A stretch of 64,000 bases of DNA from Clitopilus passeckerianus (GCA_944990035.1 CALYLX010000155.1:682001-746000), one strand, 5' to 3'. Positions 12,407 through 25,392 are shown, counted from the stretch's first letter. Numbers and translations are program-made. Notes: a model not told the origin generated them from the letters alone.

Positions 12407-13785
12407 ATGCCAATTTCAGTCCCTTTGGAGATCGCCGACCTGATTGTGTCTCTTCTCGATGAAGGCGATGATCAGTATACACAACTCCTCAAGACGCTTT
12501 CCCTAGTGACGCCACAGTTCGGTGTTGTAACTAGGCCTTCGCTCTTTCGTGCTTTGGTCATTCCATTCGACCCGCGACGACCTCCGCTGGAGGAATCACT
12601 TCTCCCTATCCTCCACTCTAACCGCCGAATTCTCGAATCCATCGAGGAGCTCCATCTCGTTATAGATCATGCCCTGTACCTGCTAGCACCAGGTCGTGAA
12701 GCCGATGACTTTCTCCCGGTTATTCATGCCCTCAAGTTCAACCCAATCACGGCGGTCTACCTCAAAGTTTCTGGTGAGCCGGGTCTACGATTGGCACCCA
12801 CCCTGTTAGATGGCATTGCGTCCTGCTTCAAATCCCTTCATAGACTCCAAATCGACAACCTTACTTTCCATGCTCAGCATTTGCAATTCATGCCGAGTAC
12901 GTTGCAGGTATTAGAGCTGTTTCATACTCCCATCTTAGGTCGACCTATCGATGGGAGACCCGAACCACCGTATTCTCAGATCCCACGGCTTCGACGGATC
13001 GCTGCGCATGGTGTTCGCGTGGCAGACAAGGGAGATTTTTCGTGGGACGAAACCAGCATCATACGTCTTCTCCTCGAGAGATACCAGTTCACGATCGATA
13101 GACTCGAAGAGTTCGGCGCAATATTCGAGGACAATGAGCACAGCCCGTGGATTCTCATTGACGTGAACCTTTTCGCCATGCAAACTATCACCTGTTTATC
13201 ACTTCGTGTTGATACGTGGAGTGGTGGGTTTCAACGCTTCCTCCCAGACTAATACTAACTAACTTTGAGTCATTTTATAGCCCTCCTTTTACACGGGAAT
13301 CTATTCAACAGGTTAAATTCTATCCACACCCTGAAGCTTCTCCATCCTATCACTTCAACCTTGTCACGACCCTTGAATATCTTTGACGACTTCGACTGCT
13401 TTCATCCGCCTCTGAGCGTGCAACACCTCTCTTTCGCCTTTGCTTGTGAAGGTGGGACGCCCGATGACGTTGACAATTGGATGGTTGAAGAGCTCCGAGC
13501 TCTCGATAAGTTCATGGTGTCGATGTCGTGTTGGGCAAAACTACAGACCATAGATTTCCAGATGCTATACCACAACGGCGCGGGCGCTGCTTCATTGAAT
13601 CGGACCACTCCAACAATTGAACCATCTCATATGTCCTCCATGACTCGACGGGGTGTCCGAATCTTGTTTTTGCCCAATGGAAGTGAGTAGGTCGTGATCG
13701 AGATACTCCACCCAGTGAATATTGACGTGAATTAGCCATAGGACCCTCCACGCGACCCTTTGAATGGCCCTATTATGCCTCCTGA
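12407..13785 (+). CDS. F-box-like protein
   Basis: Three exons (12407-13223, 13281-13682, 13736-13785) give 422 aa. The start shows the degenerate F-box of this fungal family (VPLEIADLIVSLL, then LSLVTPQF and RPSLFRALVI), followed by leucine-rich repeats of irregular length. The likely role is a ubiquitin-ligase adaptor. If the last intron is not used the protein ends at 13690 (408 aa). The 3' end is uncertain for another reason: a second open frame continues from about 13742 to 13916 with a leucine-rich sequence of the same character, and more degenerate coding follows to about 14103, so the present end may be a truncated version of a longer ancestor. The ATG chosen is the first in frame. 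Confidence 0.65.
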
Positions 13786-16570
13786 GGTTTCAGATCCCAT
13801 TTTGAGGTGTCCAGACATCGAGACAATCTGTATTGTACTAGAATTCCTTTTGTCTCCCGTAATTCAGCCAGCGGCTAGACCGGCCCGTCACTTCCATTCG
13901 ACTCAAAAGCCCTGACTGGAATCAAAAAAGGAGAACTAGCTATCGCACCCCATTTGCAAAAGATTGAGCAATAGCTTTTGCACAATCTTCATGAGAGTTG
14001 TATTCTGGCAACAACTCAACCTTTAGGCTTGCACGCCCGTATCGCAATCTACCGATTCGCCGTGCACCAAATCATCAACGAACTCTTGTCGCCATTTTTC
14101 CCGTAAGTGTTTCCATGATCTTTCTTATCGTATTCTATCTCATTACGCCCCCGGGATAATTCGAAGATTCTCCTTGACCCACGCTGTTTGCCTGAACTTC
14201 GTCTATTTTGACCCTCCACGGGATCACGACACGTCCAGCTAGCCTGCTTCTAGCCTCCATATGTTCTCAACCCGACACTTCGCTCCCGCGAGATTCTCAT
14301 AACTCCGAATCAATGTACTTACTGTTGGTACAGAGAACAACCATCATGCTCGGTTGGGGAAATAGCTCAGGTGTGCTTCTATGACCCAATCGAACACAGC
14401 TCCCGCAGGTCCGGCGGCCCGCCATCGGGCAGAATAGCCATCCTCCCGCCTCAGGAGTCAAGGCATGCCGTCGAGGCTGGACTTGTCAATGGGTGTGAAG
14501 GGTGACGTCAATTGGCGAGGGAGGAAGTACCTGGGCCACTGGTCGAAATCGACAAAGCTGGTTTTAGACTTGATACGGATGTATCAACCCGAAATATAAC
14601 ATTTGAGTTTAAAAGCGGCTCGGCCCCTCTGCTTCGCCACGCTCCTCTAGTCTTGGCCTAAGCGCCGGGAGGACCATCATCCACCACCTAATTCCCTCTC
14701 GAGTCGGTACACGCAGCGCTCCAGCCTTTCGCCGTTCGTTTATCCCGGCGAATGATGGGAATATAAGATGGAATACCGCAGTCAAAGGGGCATTCTACTC
14801 GCTCGTTTTTGCTCCCTGTGTGTTGAGAATCCAAAAGTTAACTTATCTTTCCTTCAGCCAAATCACAAGATGATGGCTTTGACGATCGGGTTGAAGATGA
14901 TACGCCAAACTGCCTTGCCCTGTTTGTCTCGGCATCATAGTTGCGTTCTTCTCAAGCGCTCACTTGAGGGTGCTCTAGACATGCCAACTCAGAACCCTAG
15001 GCATCCTCAGAAGTTTTCTTTGAATCTGTATTCGACTTTTAGCTCACTTTTGGGAAGCATCGCGGTGGCCTCCTAGCATCAGGTGGCGGAACGCCGGCCA
15101 GTCTGGAAGCACCAAATCTATTTCCGAATATAGAAATTTGGGCTTGCATGACACGTTCTATCTTCTGCTATCCTGCCCAGCGGGAAGTCAGAAATGGGCT
15201 AGTCCTTCGCCATCTTCGATTCCCAAGTGTCCACCTGCCCCAAGACTGGACTTTGACGCCCCAGGGATGCAGGGTTTGTGGACGCAACACCCCACTAGTC
15301 GTGCATTCCTACCAGCTCGAATGGGAACAATTACAAACGTTGGCGGGGTGCTTCAGCCCCCCACTCTCAATGATCATGCGTTGGCAGCATTTGATTAGAA
15401 GTTATGATCGTCCAGCTAAGGCTAGGATTATGTAGTCCTATCAGTCATTTATCCTTGTACCCACCTAACTATAGCTATCAAATAGGTATTTGCCCTTGCA
15501 TGAATCCAAGTCTAGGTGAACAAAAAAAAACAATCAAGTGCCGCCTTCACGCCCGAGGAAAACGGTAGGTGTATGAACACATAAAGTGAGGTAAACCCCA
15601 GACTCGTGCTGTGGGCCCTCCCCGCGAGCCACATTTGTGCGACTAACTCTCGGCTCTCCCCCGGAATATGGATCCGCGGTGGCTTGGAGGACCTCCTGAT
15701 TGACATCTGTTGGTTCCTGGTTCCCTCTACCTGCAACTGTCGACCAGGGATGGTCTAGGCCTTTCCATACTTGTATATACAGGTGACCCTGTGGAAGCTA
15801 GGTCAGATACTCTCTCCCACTAATCGAATCAAGGCTCTGCTTCCTGAATATGTTGCATTCTGTACCTCAGGCTATAGCTGATAACTTCATCTAACTCCAG
15901 TCGCCAGACCAAGCTTTCGGATTCTGCTTCGGCGTAACCAAAATTCCGAGCATTCACGAAATCTATTCCATGCGGACAAACATTGCTAGAACTTGTGGAT
16001 CTAGATCCATTCTGAGCATCAAGCTCTGGTGATACTACGAATTCAATACGCGGTAGAGCTTTCAAGCTTCAGGCCTAGGGTTGCCTTTAACGTCGCCAGT
16101 ACGTCAGATTGACCATCTATTACTGAGGAGTGGAAGCATCTCCGTGATCAATGGGCCGATCGCGAGCGCTTGCTGAATTCATTCGTGTTGAACGGCACAG
16201 GAATGCCCTCTATGGATACCTTCTACTCCCGCGCCATCTTCCGGAATAAATATAGACACCTACAATTAGATAGACCTCCACAATATTAAATCTTAATTGA
16301 TGGAGCCTTAACCCTTCATTACAACTTCATGTGTGTTTCCTTCTCCACCCTATAAGAATCACCCTTCCGGTGATGGTGGAACGAACCTGGGGCGCCGCCT
16401 AGCGCTCGAGGAGTCACTTTCTCCCAGTGCATCTTTTCGAGTCCTAGTTCAAGTGGGTCCTCGTATCACAGCAACCCTGAGCTAACTGGAATAAAAAGTT
16501 ACCGAGAGACCAACAGAAGATCTGCCAACTACGCTGAACTACGCCTCTGGTAAAAATGGACATTCGTCCG
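13786..16570. other. Gene-poor stretch with F-box remains and a repeat fragment
   Basis: From 13786 to about 14103 there are traces of LRR coding broken by stops. Frames at 14768-15076 and 15148-15435 have no known domain. A diverged piece of the 601-bp repeat family lies at 15593-15650. Nothing else is recognised. Confidence 0.35.
15593..15650 (+). repeat. Diverged fragment of the 601-bp repeat family
   Basis: The string GTAAACCCCAGACTCGT and the following GGCCCTCCCCGCGAGCCACAT match, with substitutions, the far end of the 601-bp repeat and its flank (7350-7408). Only the end is recognisable. Confidence 0.4.
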
Positions 16571-16571
16571 G

Positions 16572-16579
16572 AATAAAAG
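16572..16579 (+). promoter_or_regulatory. TATA-like element of terpene synthase 1
   Basis: AATAAAAG lies 37 nt before the ATG at 16616. Terpene synthase 2 has a TATA at a nearly identical distance (40 nt), implying very short leaders for both. Confidence 0.4.
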
Positions 16580-16615
16580 GCGCAAAGTCATCGTGGGTGT
16601 TCTTCATCCACCGAA

Positions 16616-17728
16616 ATGGTTCCTGTCGTAGCCAGAGCTCTGTGCGAACGACCCAGGTTTGTTTCTCGCTTTCCGGCGAACGAACATTTCAATCGCGTTG
16701 TCATCACCGCGAATATCCAGAAGTACTTGTCCGAAAGGTGGCCTTGGTCCTCGGAAGCTGAGCGTCGGCGATACCTTGCGAAAGACCTCGAGGGGTGGGG
16801 TCTGATGATTCTTGGAGATGCACCAAGCAATCGTACCGAGGCGGCTGGCCTCTGGTTCTCTTGGCTCTTTCTCTGGGATGATATGGTCGAGCAAATGTCC
16901 TCCTCCGAAGTGAGTTTTATTAGTTTGAATCTGTGAAATATATTAATGTTCCCGCGAGATTTGCCAGTCGCTCGTCCGACTGGCGCAAATCTTCTCCGAC
17001 ACATTTGTTCCTAAGGATCTCACTCCTATTGAGAATATCGCTCTCACCATGCGGAATATGCTTCTTGACGTCGATGATGATGAGCTACGGAACCTAGGGC
17101 GGTCCATCTTGATCCAGGTCTGCCAATTCTTCACGGCCATCGGGTCCAAGCAAGATCGCGCCGAAGCTTTCGCCCAAGGGTTCGACAGTTTCATCAAGTA
17201 TCGACTCAACGATGTTGGCGCCCGGTAAGTCAGTGTCTAGACAAATCCCACGATTCTATACTCAAGGTTCCCTGCATCATAATCAGGCTTGCCCTCGAGC
17301 TCCTGTTATGGGCCCGCGGATGCATCATTCCCCCAAATGCCAAGTCCTCAGGGCTCGGAGACCTCGTCAATATCACCCTTTTACACGCAACACTCGTCAA
17401 CGACTTCTTCTCCTACGAGGTTGAGGCTGATGTACTGAGGGAGCTCGAGTCCGCTGGCCGCCAGAAGCATGGCTATATGGTGTTCAATACCGTGGCAGTT
17501 CTCATGGCTGAGAAGAACATGAGTCGTGCGGCTGCCTATGCTGAGCTAATCGACAAAATCAAGGCGGTGGAGGAGCGGTATGTCAAGGCCTTGGATGAGT
17601 TACGCCTCCGTCACAGGGGGTTGGGGAAGGACTTGAGTAGAATCGACGAAGTATCAACGGTTCTCATTGATTTGATGGGAGGGAACTCCGTCTGGTCTGA
17701 GACTTGTGGTAGATACAATCCAGCATGA
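16616..17728 (+). CDS. Sesquiterpene-synthase-type class I terpene cyclase (TPS1)
   Basis: Three exons (16616-16909, 16968-17224, 17287-17728) give an intact 330-aa protein, the usual size. The metal-binding aspartate motif is DDMVE at residues 88-92, and the second (NSE) motif is NDFFSYEVE at 221-229. The C-terminus ends WSETCGRYNPA, with the conserved Arg-Tyr pair at 326-327. Such enzymes ionise a prenyl diphosphate, usually farnesyl diphosphate, using three Mg ions and cyclise the cation; the product cannot be read from sequence. The introns (phase 0 after residue 98, then phase 2) are at the same places as in the two other synthases here, so the three share an ancestor. This is the only one of the three with no frame defect. 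Confidence 0.9.
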
Positions 17729-18551
17729 GATGCGATGGATTGGGGAATCAACCTAGCACACGGACAATTCGAGATACGATGTGATCTGCTACTCCCGTTA
17801 TGTACTAGTACTCTTCATTTATGACATTTTATCTCAATCAGAAGTTGTTCACCCGCCAGTGTCTTGACGTTTCGTCATAAGAATACATTACTGCGGGATC
17901 GACGTTGGCTGAATTGGGGCATGCACCAGCTCGGGGAACAGTTGGGTGCGATCCGTAGAGCCTTAAGTGGGTGCTAGCGTGATCGAGCCCAGTTAACTGA
18001 CAGAGAGAACGAACAAGCCCAAGTAACCGCGACAAGATGCTGGCATTGGCCCATCGGCTCGGGATTCGGAACGATCCGACATGCCTTTCAACTTGAGCAA
18101 CGCAATGGCACGACAGCTACTTTTCTTCCTGCACCAACTCGAATCCATCTCGACTCCAATCTCGTCCATTTATTCATACGGGGAAGTCATCCAATTGCGA
18201 ATACACTCTAATGAAAGCTCAGTGGAGAAGAATAAAATTTTCGACAGCTCGAATGGAACTTATCCTTTTTGACAAGCTGGTATATCAATAATCAACGCCA
18301 CCGCTCATCTGCACAGTCAGTTGCATGCGTTGGTCGCTGTGACGGCCCGAACAGACCGGTTGAACAAGTTGACGAACATGGGAAGATTTGAACCTCGAAA
18401 AGCCATAAAAACCTGGCGCCTTCTGAGGACGATTTGAGGGAACAACACGTCTACTCTCGTTCACATATTCCACACATTGTATGTATCCTCCTTCTCTTCC
18501 ATTTGTTAGATTAGGACTCAATTTAGGTCTGTACTATAGATCATCATCGTC
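17729..18551. other. Intergenic region, no gene seen
   Basis: This holds the 3' flank of TPS1 and the promoter of the next gene, with a weak TATA-like CATAAAAA near 18402 and an intron-like segment in the leader just before 18552. No coding is recognised. Confidence 0.35.
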
Positions 18552-19251
18552 ATGGCCGATTCAGAGACCCTGAAACTCAAAGTCGTCATTCGTCCCGAAG
18601 AGTTGACGTTTCTCAAAGAGAATGGGTTCCGTCTCGGCTTTGCCAGGGACATTGAAGATGATGGTAAAGAGGAGAAAGGAAATGTGGTCTTTACCATGAT
18701 AGAGGCCAAGGACCTTGACCTCAACATGAGCGTCGAGTGGCAAAACAAGTACGAGACCTTTGAAACCCCCAACGGCGGCGTGAGTATCCATATGTTCGGT
18801 CACTTACTCTCTCAGCTAAGCTGTACAACTTGTATAGGAGGGCCAGGAGATCGTAGCTTGGACCAGAGTTCGTAAGGTCGAAGAAGGACAGCGGGTCGTA
18901 TTCGGGCCCGGTCGATATAGCGTTTACGACGCGGTCTGGGGTGTAACTAGACCAGGAAAGCCCTTCACCGTTACGAACGAATGGGAGCCCTGGGTCTGCG
19001 TCGGTGTCAATGGCTACGATGCCAGTGCTCGCTCTTACGCCACCTTCTACGTCTCTTGGAAACTCCACTTGAATGAGAACAAGAAACTCCGCCCTCTCAA
19101 GAAGTTCTCGGTCTTTTGGACCCAGCATTTAAAACTTGGCACTAAGTTTCGGACGTGTGATTGGCCAGGTTTCCGGTTCGACTTTGATAGCTCGAATGAG
19201 GTCACGATTGAGTATGCGGGTGGCAAGGAATACTGGAGAATTATAAACTAA
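18552..19251 (+). CDS. Uncharacterised soluble protein
   Basis: Two exons (18552-18779, 18838-19251) with a GTGAGT donor make 213 aa. I do not recognise the family. The protein is charged, has no signal peptide or membrane segment, and its second half alternates hydrophobic and polar residues with many Trp and Tyr (VYDAVWGV, NEWEPWVCVG, FYVSWKLHL), which suggests an all-beta fold. The coding is convincing because the two frames join at a clean intron and the sequence is not low-complexity. It lies between TPS1 and a membrane protein; no functional link is evident. Confidence 0.65.
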
Positions 19252-19444
19252 TATATCTGTTGACTGTTACTCGCGCACTTACGTACCGTCGCGTAGTCGG
19301 TGCTTTCATTCGATAACTGGACTATTGATTTAACGAATTGAGAATTGGCAGCTACGACAGAGGCAGAAAGCAGACATGAAATACGAGGACGCCTCTTGAC
19401 AATTGAAGAACAGTGTGTAGGACACGTACATATATCTATTATTC

Positions 19445-20679
19445 CTATCCTTTCGACTCCAAACCCCCCAAAACTGGCCTCCAAGTAAACGCCTTAGTTG
19501 TTTTCCTACGTACGTACAGAAACCACGCAAGACCCACGAGCACCGCCAAACCAACAACACCACCCACGACACCGCCGACGATAGCACCAACGTGAGATCG
19601 GGAGTGCGAGATGCTTAGCGGGCTAGTTGGAGCAGTTAGATACGAAAATGTGAGGGGCACCTGACCAGGGCCGCCTTTATAGGTCGCGACAAGCGTATGC
19701 TCTCCGTCGGTTAAGATACCGTAGATTCCAAAGAGTTGTCCATCATATTTGGTCAGGTTTGTCTGATTGGTCGATAGATACGCTGTGAATATGGATTCTA
19801 TCTTTCCTGCGGTGTATAGTGTAAACTCTGCACTAGCTGGTTTGAGTTTGGTTGGGCTGCCGCCGTCCTGAGTGCCTGGGTAAGCGGCTATCCATTCGAA
19901 ATTTCCGCCTAGCGAAAGGTGAGTATGGGGTAGTAAGCGAAGGATGATGTATATACCTGTGAGCGTATAGGACAACTGTGCCCCGTAGACGTTGGTGCTG
20001 ATACCCTTGTATCTCGTCTTGAAACCAACAGGTGCCGTTTCGTTTAGAATACTGTGATTCTTGGGGGTACTGATGATTGTCCAAGCGTTTGCACCACCTT
20101 TGTAGTCGATAGAAGGGTCGCAGGCGTCGATGATAGAGACATCCGAGGTATTGAGTTGTGTACCAGCCGAAGGAGTGTATTGAATACTAGTGACAGATAG
20201 CACAAGAGACGAAGAATTCCCCGGGGCGCTTGCAATGAATTCGACGTCGTGATCGCCATCATCTAAACCCTCTGATCCACAAAGAAGCTGCTCCCCAGAG
20301 ACACTGTTTGCCTTCTGGTTTCCGTCGATAAGACAAGATATGGTTGGGGTAGCAGTCGAGGGAGCGTTCGAGGTTATGTTACCAGCTATGCTCACAGCCG
20401 TGCCTGGAATGGGCCACCATCCTCATCAATCCTTGCTCTCCCATAACAGGGAATCAGCTCACCCCGAAATTTGAATCCCAAACTTGAGCTCTCGTTGCCC
20501 AGGGTCGATTGGTGTGACGTCCGATTGTACAGATCGTTCCCCCACCAACCTGCTTCCGGGTCACCAGTCCTCAGAGTTGTCCAGTTTCCGTTGTACGATA
20601 TGCGTGGATCGGTATCATCCACAAGGATTTGCTGCGGGCTCCACAAGACGTTAGCTATTGAGCAAGGGGAGCTGCCCAT
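19445..20679 (-). CDS. Single-pass membrane protein with N-glycosylated ectodomain
   Basis: Three exons (20463-20679, 19957-20403, 19445-19908) give 375 aa. The N-terminal part has the VDDTDPRISYNGNW signature seen in a large agaricomycete family, with two related beta-rich halves of probable galactose-binding-like fold and several NxS/T sites. Near the C-terminus comes a Gly/Val-rich membrane helix (AIVGGVVGGVVGLAVLVGLAW) followed by a basic stop-transfer stretch YVRRK. I see no signal peptide at the chosen ATG; a TATA-like element near 20745 limits how far upstream the start can be. The likely role is a surface or wall-contact protein. The function is unknown. Confidence 0.7.
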
Positions 20680-23079
20680 TCCCGTGCGTACAGGTGGTGA
20701 GGTTACCCAAAGGGAATGTCAGAGTGAGGTGAAGACGGTATCTTATAGCCGCCGCCGTATAGGCCAAGGGATAAGACAGATGATGGAGAGCTTAGTTTGG
20801 ATACGGCCCCTGGTAGCCCCCGAGTTGATACAGAGATGCCATGGGCGCTGACTATTGAACATTGAATGGCGATAAATAGCCGCCAGATACCACCTGATGT
20901 TGACAATTCTGTGGTCAGGATGATCACAAGTTCGGGCCACTCGCCTGGGAATTTCGCCCAAATCGGGAGGTCAGCGCACCCACCGGCCTTGCCTTTTGCC
21001 ATCACCATGGACTTTCCAGTACCTTTGCCTCAGAAGAACACGGCGAGGTGAACTCGACTCTAAGCACCGCTTCAGCTTGGGAAAAGGATCCATCTTCACC
21101 TACGGGATTCGCGGAAGGAGTCATCAGCATGCTCATCGGAGGCCTCGCTGGCGCAACCGGCGCTGGTGAAGGCGGAAACCGATGGTACAACCACCGGCTG
21201 CCACGTCTCACCTATTCAAACCAGAAACCGACACACAACCCATCGTGGGTCGTTGTAGCTTGAAGCCTACATCTCTGCTCCGGCTAAGGCTGTCCCTGAT
21301 CCTGTATATGTTTGCCACCTTTGAACATTCGTGATCAAGTCAAGTTCTTCCCCTCATTGCAGGGTCAGAATTCAATATAATGATTGCCTAAGGTGCTTAC
21401 CTTTTGTCTCTTGAACCGCAGAGTTGCTGACCTGTCTCTCAAGGCTCTAACACCGGCGTCATGGACCAAGCCATTTGACCTCTGAAAGAGTTACCTGGCC
21501 CATTGACAAACCACGCGAAATGCTGAAGTCTCAAGCACCATATTCGCCGGTCTCGGTGTACTCCTCCCAGTCTCCACCATCCCATCTCATTTGTCGTGCA
21601 AGGAAGGCGAAACGGTACAGCTGGTGTCACTGTCGGCCCTGGTCGAGAAAAGCAAGAAGTCGATGGGGCCTTGGAGGTCTGCGACCGGCTGACGAGCAGG
21701 TGCAACTAAGCTGAACCCACAGCAGGCGGTGAAGCTGGCTACGATGAGCCCCTTATTGGAGGAGGGTCCCCGGGCCGGGTGCAGAGACCATCTCCTTACC
21801 GCAGATAAATTCTGTCAGGTGTTCGCCCTTCTTGACTCCCACCGACATTCACGACTACGAGAATTAAATCCTGGACCTGTTCTCCCACCGGTGCTCCGGT
21901 GTTGCCATGAGGTTCTTGAAGAACGGATGTCATCATCTTGTACACCAAGCTCTTGCGCCATTTCGTACCCACACCTCGCACGCATCCTGGCTTTCCCGCC
22001 TCGTCGTATCGTTCCTCCTGGTGCAATCGACTACTACATCACTCACAGAACAAAAGCTACAGAAGGCGTGTGGGATGATGATACAACGACATGGTGGATG
22101 AAGGCGACGAATAAGACGAATAAAGGCACAGAACTAGGAGTAGGAGCAAATGTCGCGCAACAACGCCACACCCTTTCTCGGCATTCGGGGATGGTGGATT
22201 TCAGCCTCCAGAAGATTCCTCTCTCCCTTTCCCTACTCCTTCCCACTTCCACTTGCACCAATCGTACCGCACAGAGAACCGATACAACCCCCGGACATCT
22301 CGGATACCCCGCTTCCCTGTGCCCGGACATTGACTGCGCGCCAACTGCTCGTGCAACGTTACTCTCCCCACGCATATCAATAACCCACGACCACCGAGCC
22401 CTCCACCCACTATCCCCACTGCCTGCAATTCAGTCTCATTTTCTCCGTCACGTGACCACAACAACGATGGTCGCGTCAAAATTCCATATCTTTGTTCGTG
22501 GCCGACACTAAGATTGTTAATCCTACGGACGGGGTTGAGTCACGACGACAGTGATAGGCAGAACGCGATCTCGGACGGAGACCTCGCCGAGCACTCCCAA
22601 TGCTGATGAAGAAATGCAGGAAATCCTCCCTCCCCACTTTCCAGCTCGTCTGCTTTGCCCTCAACCTTCCTTTACCTCTATGCACTTGTGTCCCGACCCA
22701 TCCAGGACATACGCCCTTTTCTCAGCACCAGCCCGCATCCAGCCTCTCCAACAATTCGGGAAGGGAAAAATCGGTCATTCGAGTTGATATATCGTGGAGG
22801 AGATGAATGAAGCCTAGTGACTGCTGATGCGGGAAACGGGAGCAGCTGATGAAGACAATCGTGAGGACCTCCCGACACGACTCCCTGCAGGCCTCGTCCT
22901 TCATCGGCGTTTGCAACGGGACGTTCGTCTCGATGACCGACGTTTCTTCGGTGATGTAATGGTGACAGCTCACTACCCCTATCACTATGCTGCCCACGAC
23001 CACGATATCATCTACCTCTCTGGGAGGAGATTGGACACGTACTGTCCTGTTGATACCACGCCCTTGTCCATTGGCATTC
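20680..23079. other. Gene-poor stretch with relics
   Basis: Frames such as 21729-22511 (260 codons) are Pro/Ser/Thr-biased and have no known domain or intron logic. A short segment at 22368-22470 resembles 25901-26012 (a CATATCAATAA-like start, then a shared pyrimidine-rich string ending in ACGTG), suggesting copies of one ancestral promoter or element. No gene is called. Confidence 0.35.
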
Positions 23080-23480
23080 ATGGTTGTCTTCAACCGAGAA
23101 AATGGTTGCTTGGAGTAAACCCGCAACACTTGCCCTTGGCGGCTTCGACATCCTAGCTCCTTGGTGCTCCCCCTAGACCTTGGGAGCAAACAATCGCGAG
23201 TTTGCATTCCCACCAGCTGTTGTCGCTGCTATCGTCCCAACGCCTTGGAGACACTGCAAGACTCGCCCCCCTATCGGGATTAGCCCAATGGTGTCCACAA
23301 GTACCGAAAGTGTTGTGAGCTTCCTGCTTTGTAGGAGATGGGTCGGTGGTGCGTTACTTTGGTCCTGCGGCGACAACATGCGTGGATATGGATATTCGGG
23401 AATCATTCGGGAGGATTGGTAGTGGGGATTAGGTGATGGACTGATATCGAGTCTGCCAAAGTTGACAGGTAATGAATATG
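23080..23480 (+). repeat. Diverged repeat, copy 1 (relative at 31330-31720)
   Basis: The segment aligns by eye with 31330-31720 in the same orientation, sharing blocks such as GAGTTTGCATTCC, TGTGAACTTCCTGCTTTG-like strings and TCGAGTCTG. The similarity is roughly two thirds. No coding is preserved in either copy, so it is an old duplicated element or gene relic. Confidence 0.45.
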
Positions 23481-23722
23481 GACAAAAATATTTCGTTGGT
23501 CGATACAGAGTGTTCTTATCACTACAGTCCATGTGCCAAATATATACGCTATATTTATCTTCATCAAATGACACGAATACCTCCCAAAAACCTTCCTTTC
23601 AAAGATGAACGTGACCCGAAGTTGATTCGTACAGCTGACCCATGTGTGGGAGCGGCCTGTCTAGTCCGTCTCTATTGACTTATGCTATCATACAGACGTT
23701 CCGTGATATTATGGCAGCTTTT

Positions 23723-25392
23723 CTAACCATCGGCATTGGGCTCCTCAATCGACCAAGTTTGCGGAGACAGTATTGAATGTGCAGCACGCTGCCAAAGAGA
23801 GCCGATCGCATGAGGATTCTGGGACCGATCAAATTGTAAAGCTGAGATCGGCCCCCTCAGATAACTGACTTGATTCATGCTCGCCGCACTCCGAACATGA
23901 AGCATTATGCGACAGGATAGAACCGAGTGCATAATCGGCTGGAACCTGCATGAAGATGGGTGTATCAGCGCGGTTCAATGCATGAGGATCGTTTTAGATG
24001 GGCGTACGTCGTAAGAAGCTCCCACAGGTCTCGCTGTCACAAGTCAGCCAGGAAGGTGATAAGATGAAGGGAGCCCAAACTCACTGGTCCAACGAAAAAG
24101 ACCAGGAGGTTTATGAGCGAGATTACTGAACGTGTCAGCTGAAGCAGGCTTATTTCATTTGAGATTGAACAACTCACATGCAAGGTGAACAAAGTATGAA
24201 ATGCCATCCCTATATAGGATTGTCACCAGATGATTGTTAGAATGTCTGAACCTCGTCAGCCCGAACCAGAGCGTCAAGAGCATGATAACTGTTCTTTGTC
24301 AAATAGCGGGAAGTGGGTGACGGATGTGAACATACTAAACTCTTCCGCGACCACAACGGCAAACCCGTAACGAACAAAGGGGCTGTGATGCGTTGCATAG
24401 CATCCAGAGATGGACTTGTATGGTGGATCGCCGTCTACGAAGCAAGTCAGGGCCAGAAGTTCATAAATTAAGAAATAACCTGCATTGAAACGAGTACAGA
24501 GACTTGTTAACGACCCATATGCCAGGGCCAAAAACCGCCTATGATTAATAGATATAAAACTGAGCTTGATAAGAAATGTAGGCACTCACAAACTGTAAGC
24601 CAAATAGAAATATTAGTATCCGCCGGTTGTTTCCGGATAGGGCGTACGTTCGCATGACGAGAATTGCTGGTAGGACTGAGGGTCAAGCGTATGAATAAGA
24701 AGGCGTAACCCCACGCACATTCGGCCCCGCCAATCTCGATGGTGAATAGCCCTGATTACGGTTAAAATGACTTGAAGCATAGAAAGCGGGAAGATGTACA
24801 AGTTCCGGCGGAATAGAGGCCATGGCACGCCTACGTTGAATCAGGATTACAAGGCGGCCTTTGATGAAAGAGAGGCTTACCTTTGGCGAGAGATCCGAGA
24901 CAAAGAGATCTAATGAGGGTCATTGGTGAAGTAGAGCTGGCTGAGTCGAACCACGTACAGTAGATTACCAAAGGAGCACAAATAATGGCAAGATACCGAA
25001 CGAAGAGGAAAAGGGCCTTGCCAACGCTCCATTTTGATTTCCAGATGAACTTCACCTGTCGTCGCTTCCGTTCAGGCGTCCAGTTTTGTATCGAATTACA
25101 CAAATAAAACTGACCTCGGCTTCCAGAGTAAGGGTGTAGTCGTATAACTAGGCGAGGTCAACTGTCTATCACACGGCTTTGATTCAGTAGGCACACCAAA
25201 ATGACCACGCTAGCGACTTGGTGAATGTTTAGCAACATATAACTGCACCGGATTTGTTATCAAATCCATTACCTTTAACTTGCTGGAAGTATACTGTTAG
25301 AGGTAATTATGTCTGAGATCGATGATACATACCTTCACCACATTGAGTAGGGTCACCGAGCGCTCTAGATCATGAGCTGTCTGCACCTCCAT
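23723..25392 (-). CDS. DUF6533-family multi-pass membrane protein
   Basis: The gene is cut by many small introns. The first exon starts at the ATG at 25392. The DUF6533 core is built from three pieces: VASVVIL, then LYDYTLTLEAE, then VKFIWKSKWSVGKALFLFVRY. Later exons give membrane helices and the family's landmarks: MRTYALSGNNRR (about 24640), GLTRFRHSNN (about 24240) and a C-terminal SILSCRIMLHVR before the stop at 23723. Agaricomycetes have many such seven-helix-like proteins of unknown function at the plasma membrane. The join just after exon 1 is not certain: a 10-nt exon seems needed to hold frame. The remaining order of exons is clear. Confidence 0.75.

Noticed and set aside
18380..18400. 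GGTTCAAATC-like B-box on the minus strand (tRNA gene)
   Set aside because: No cloverleaf can be drawn around it and no A-box lies at the right distance.
21729..22511. 260-codon plus-strand frame
   Set aside because: Low-complexity Pro/Ser/Thr/His composition, overlapping frames on the other strand, no splice logic or family.
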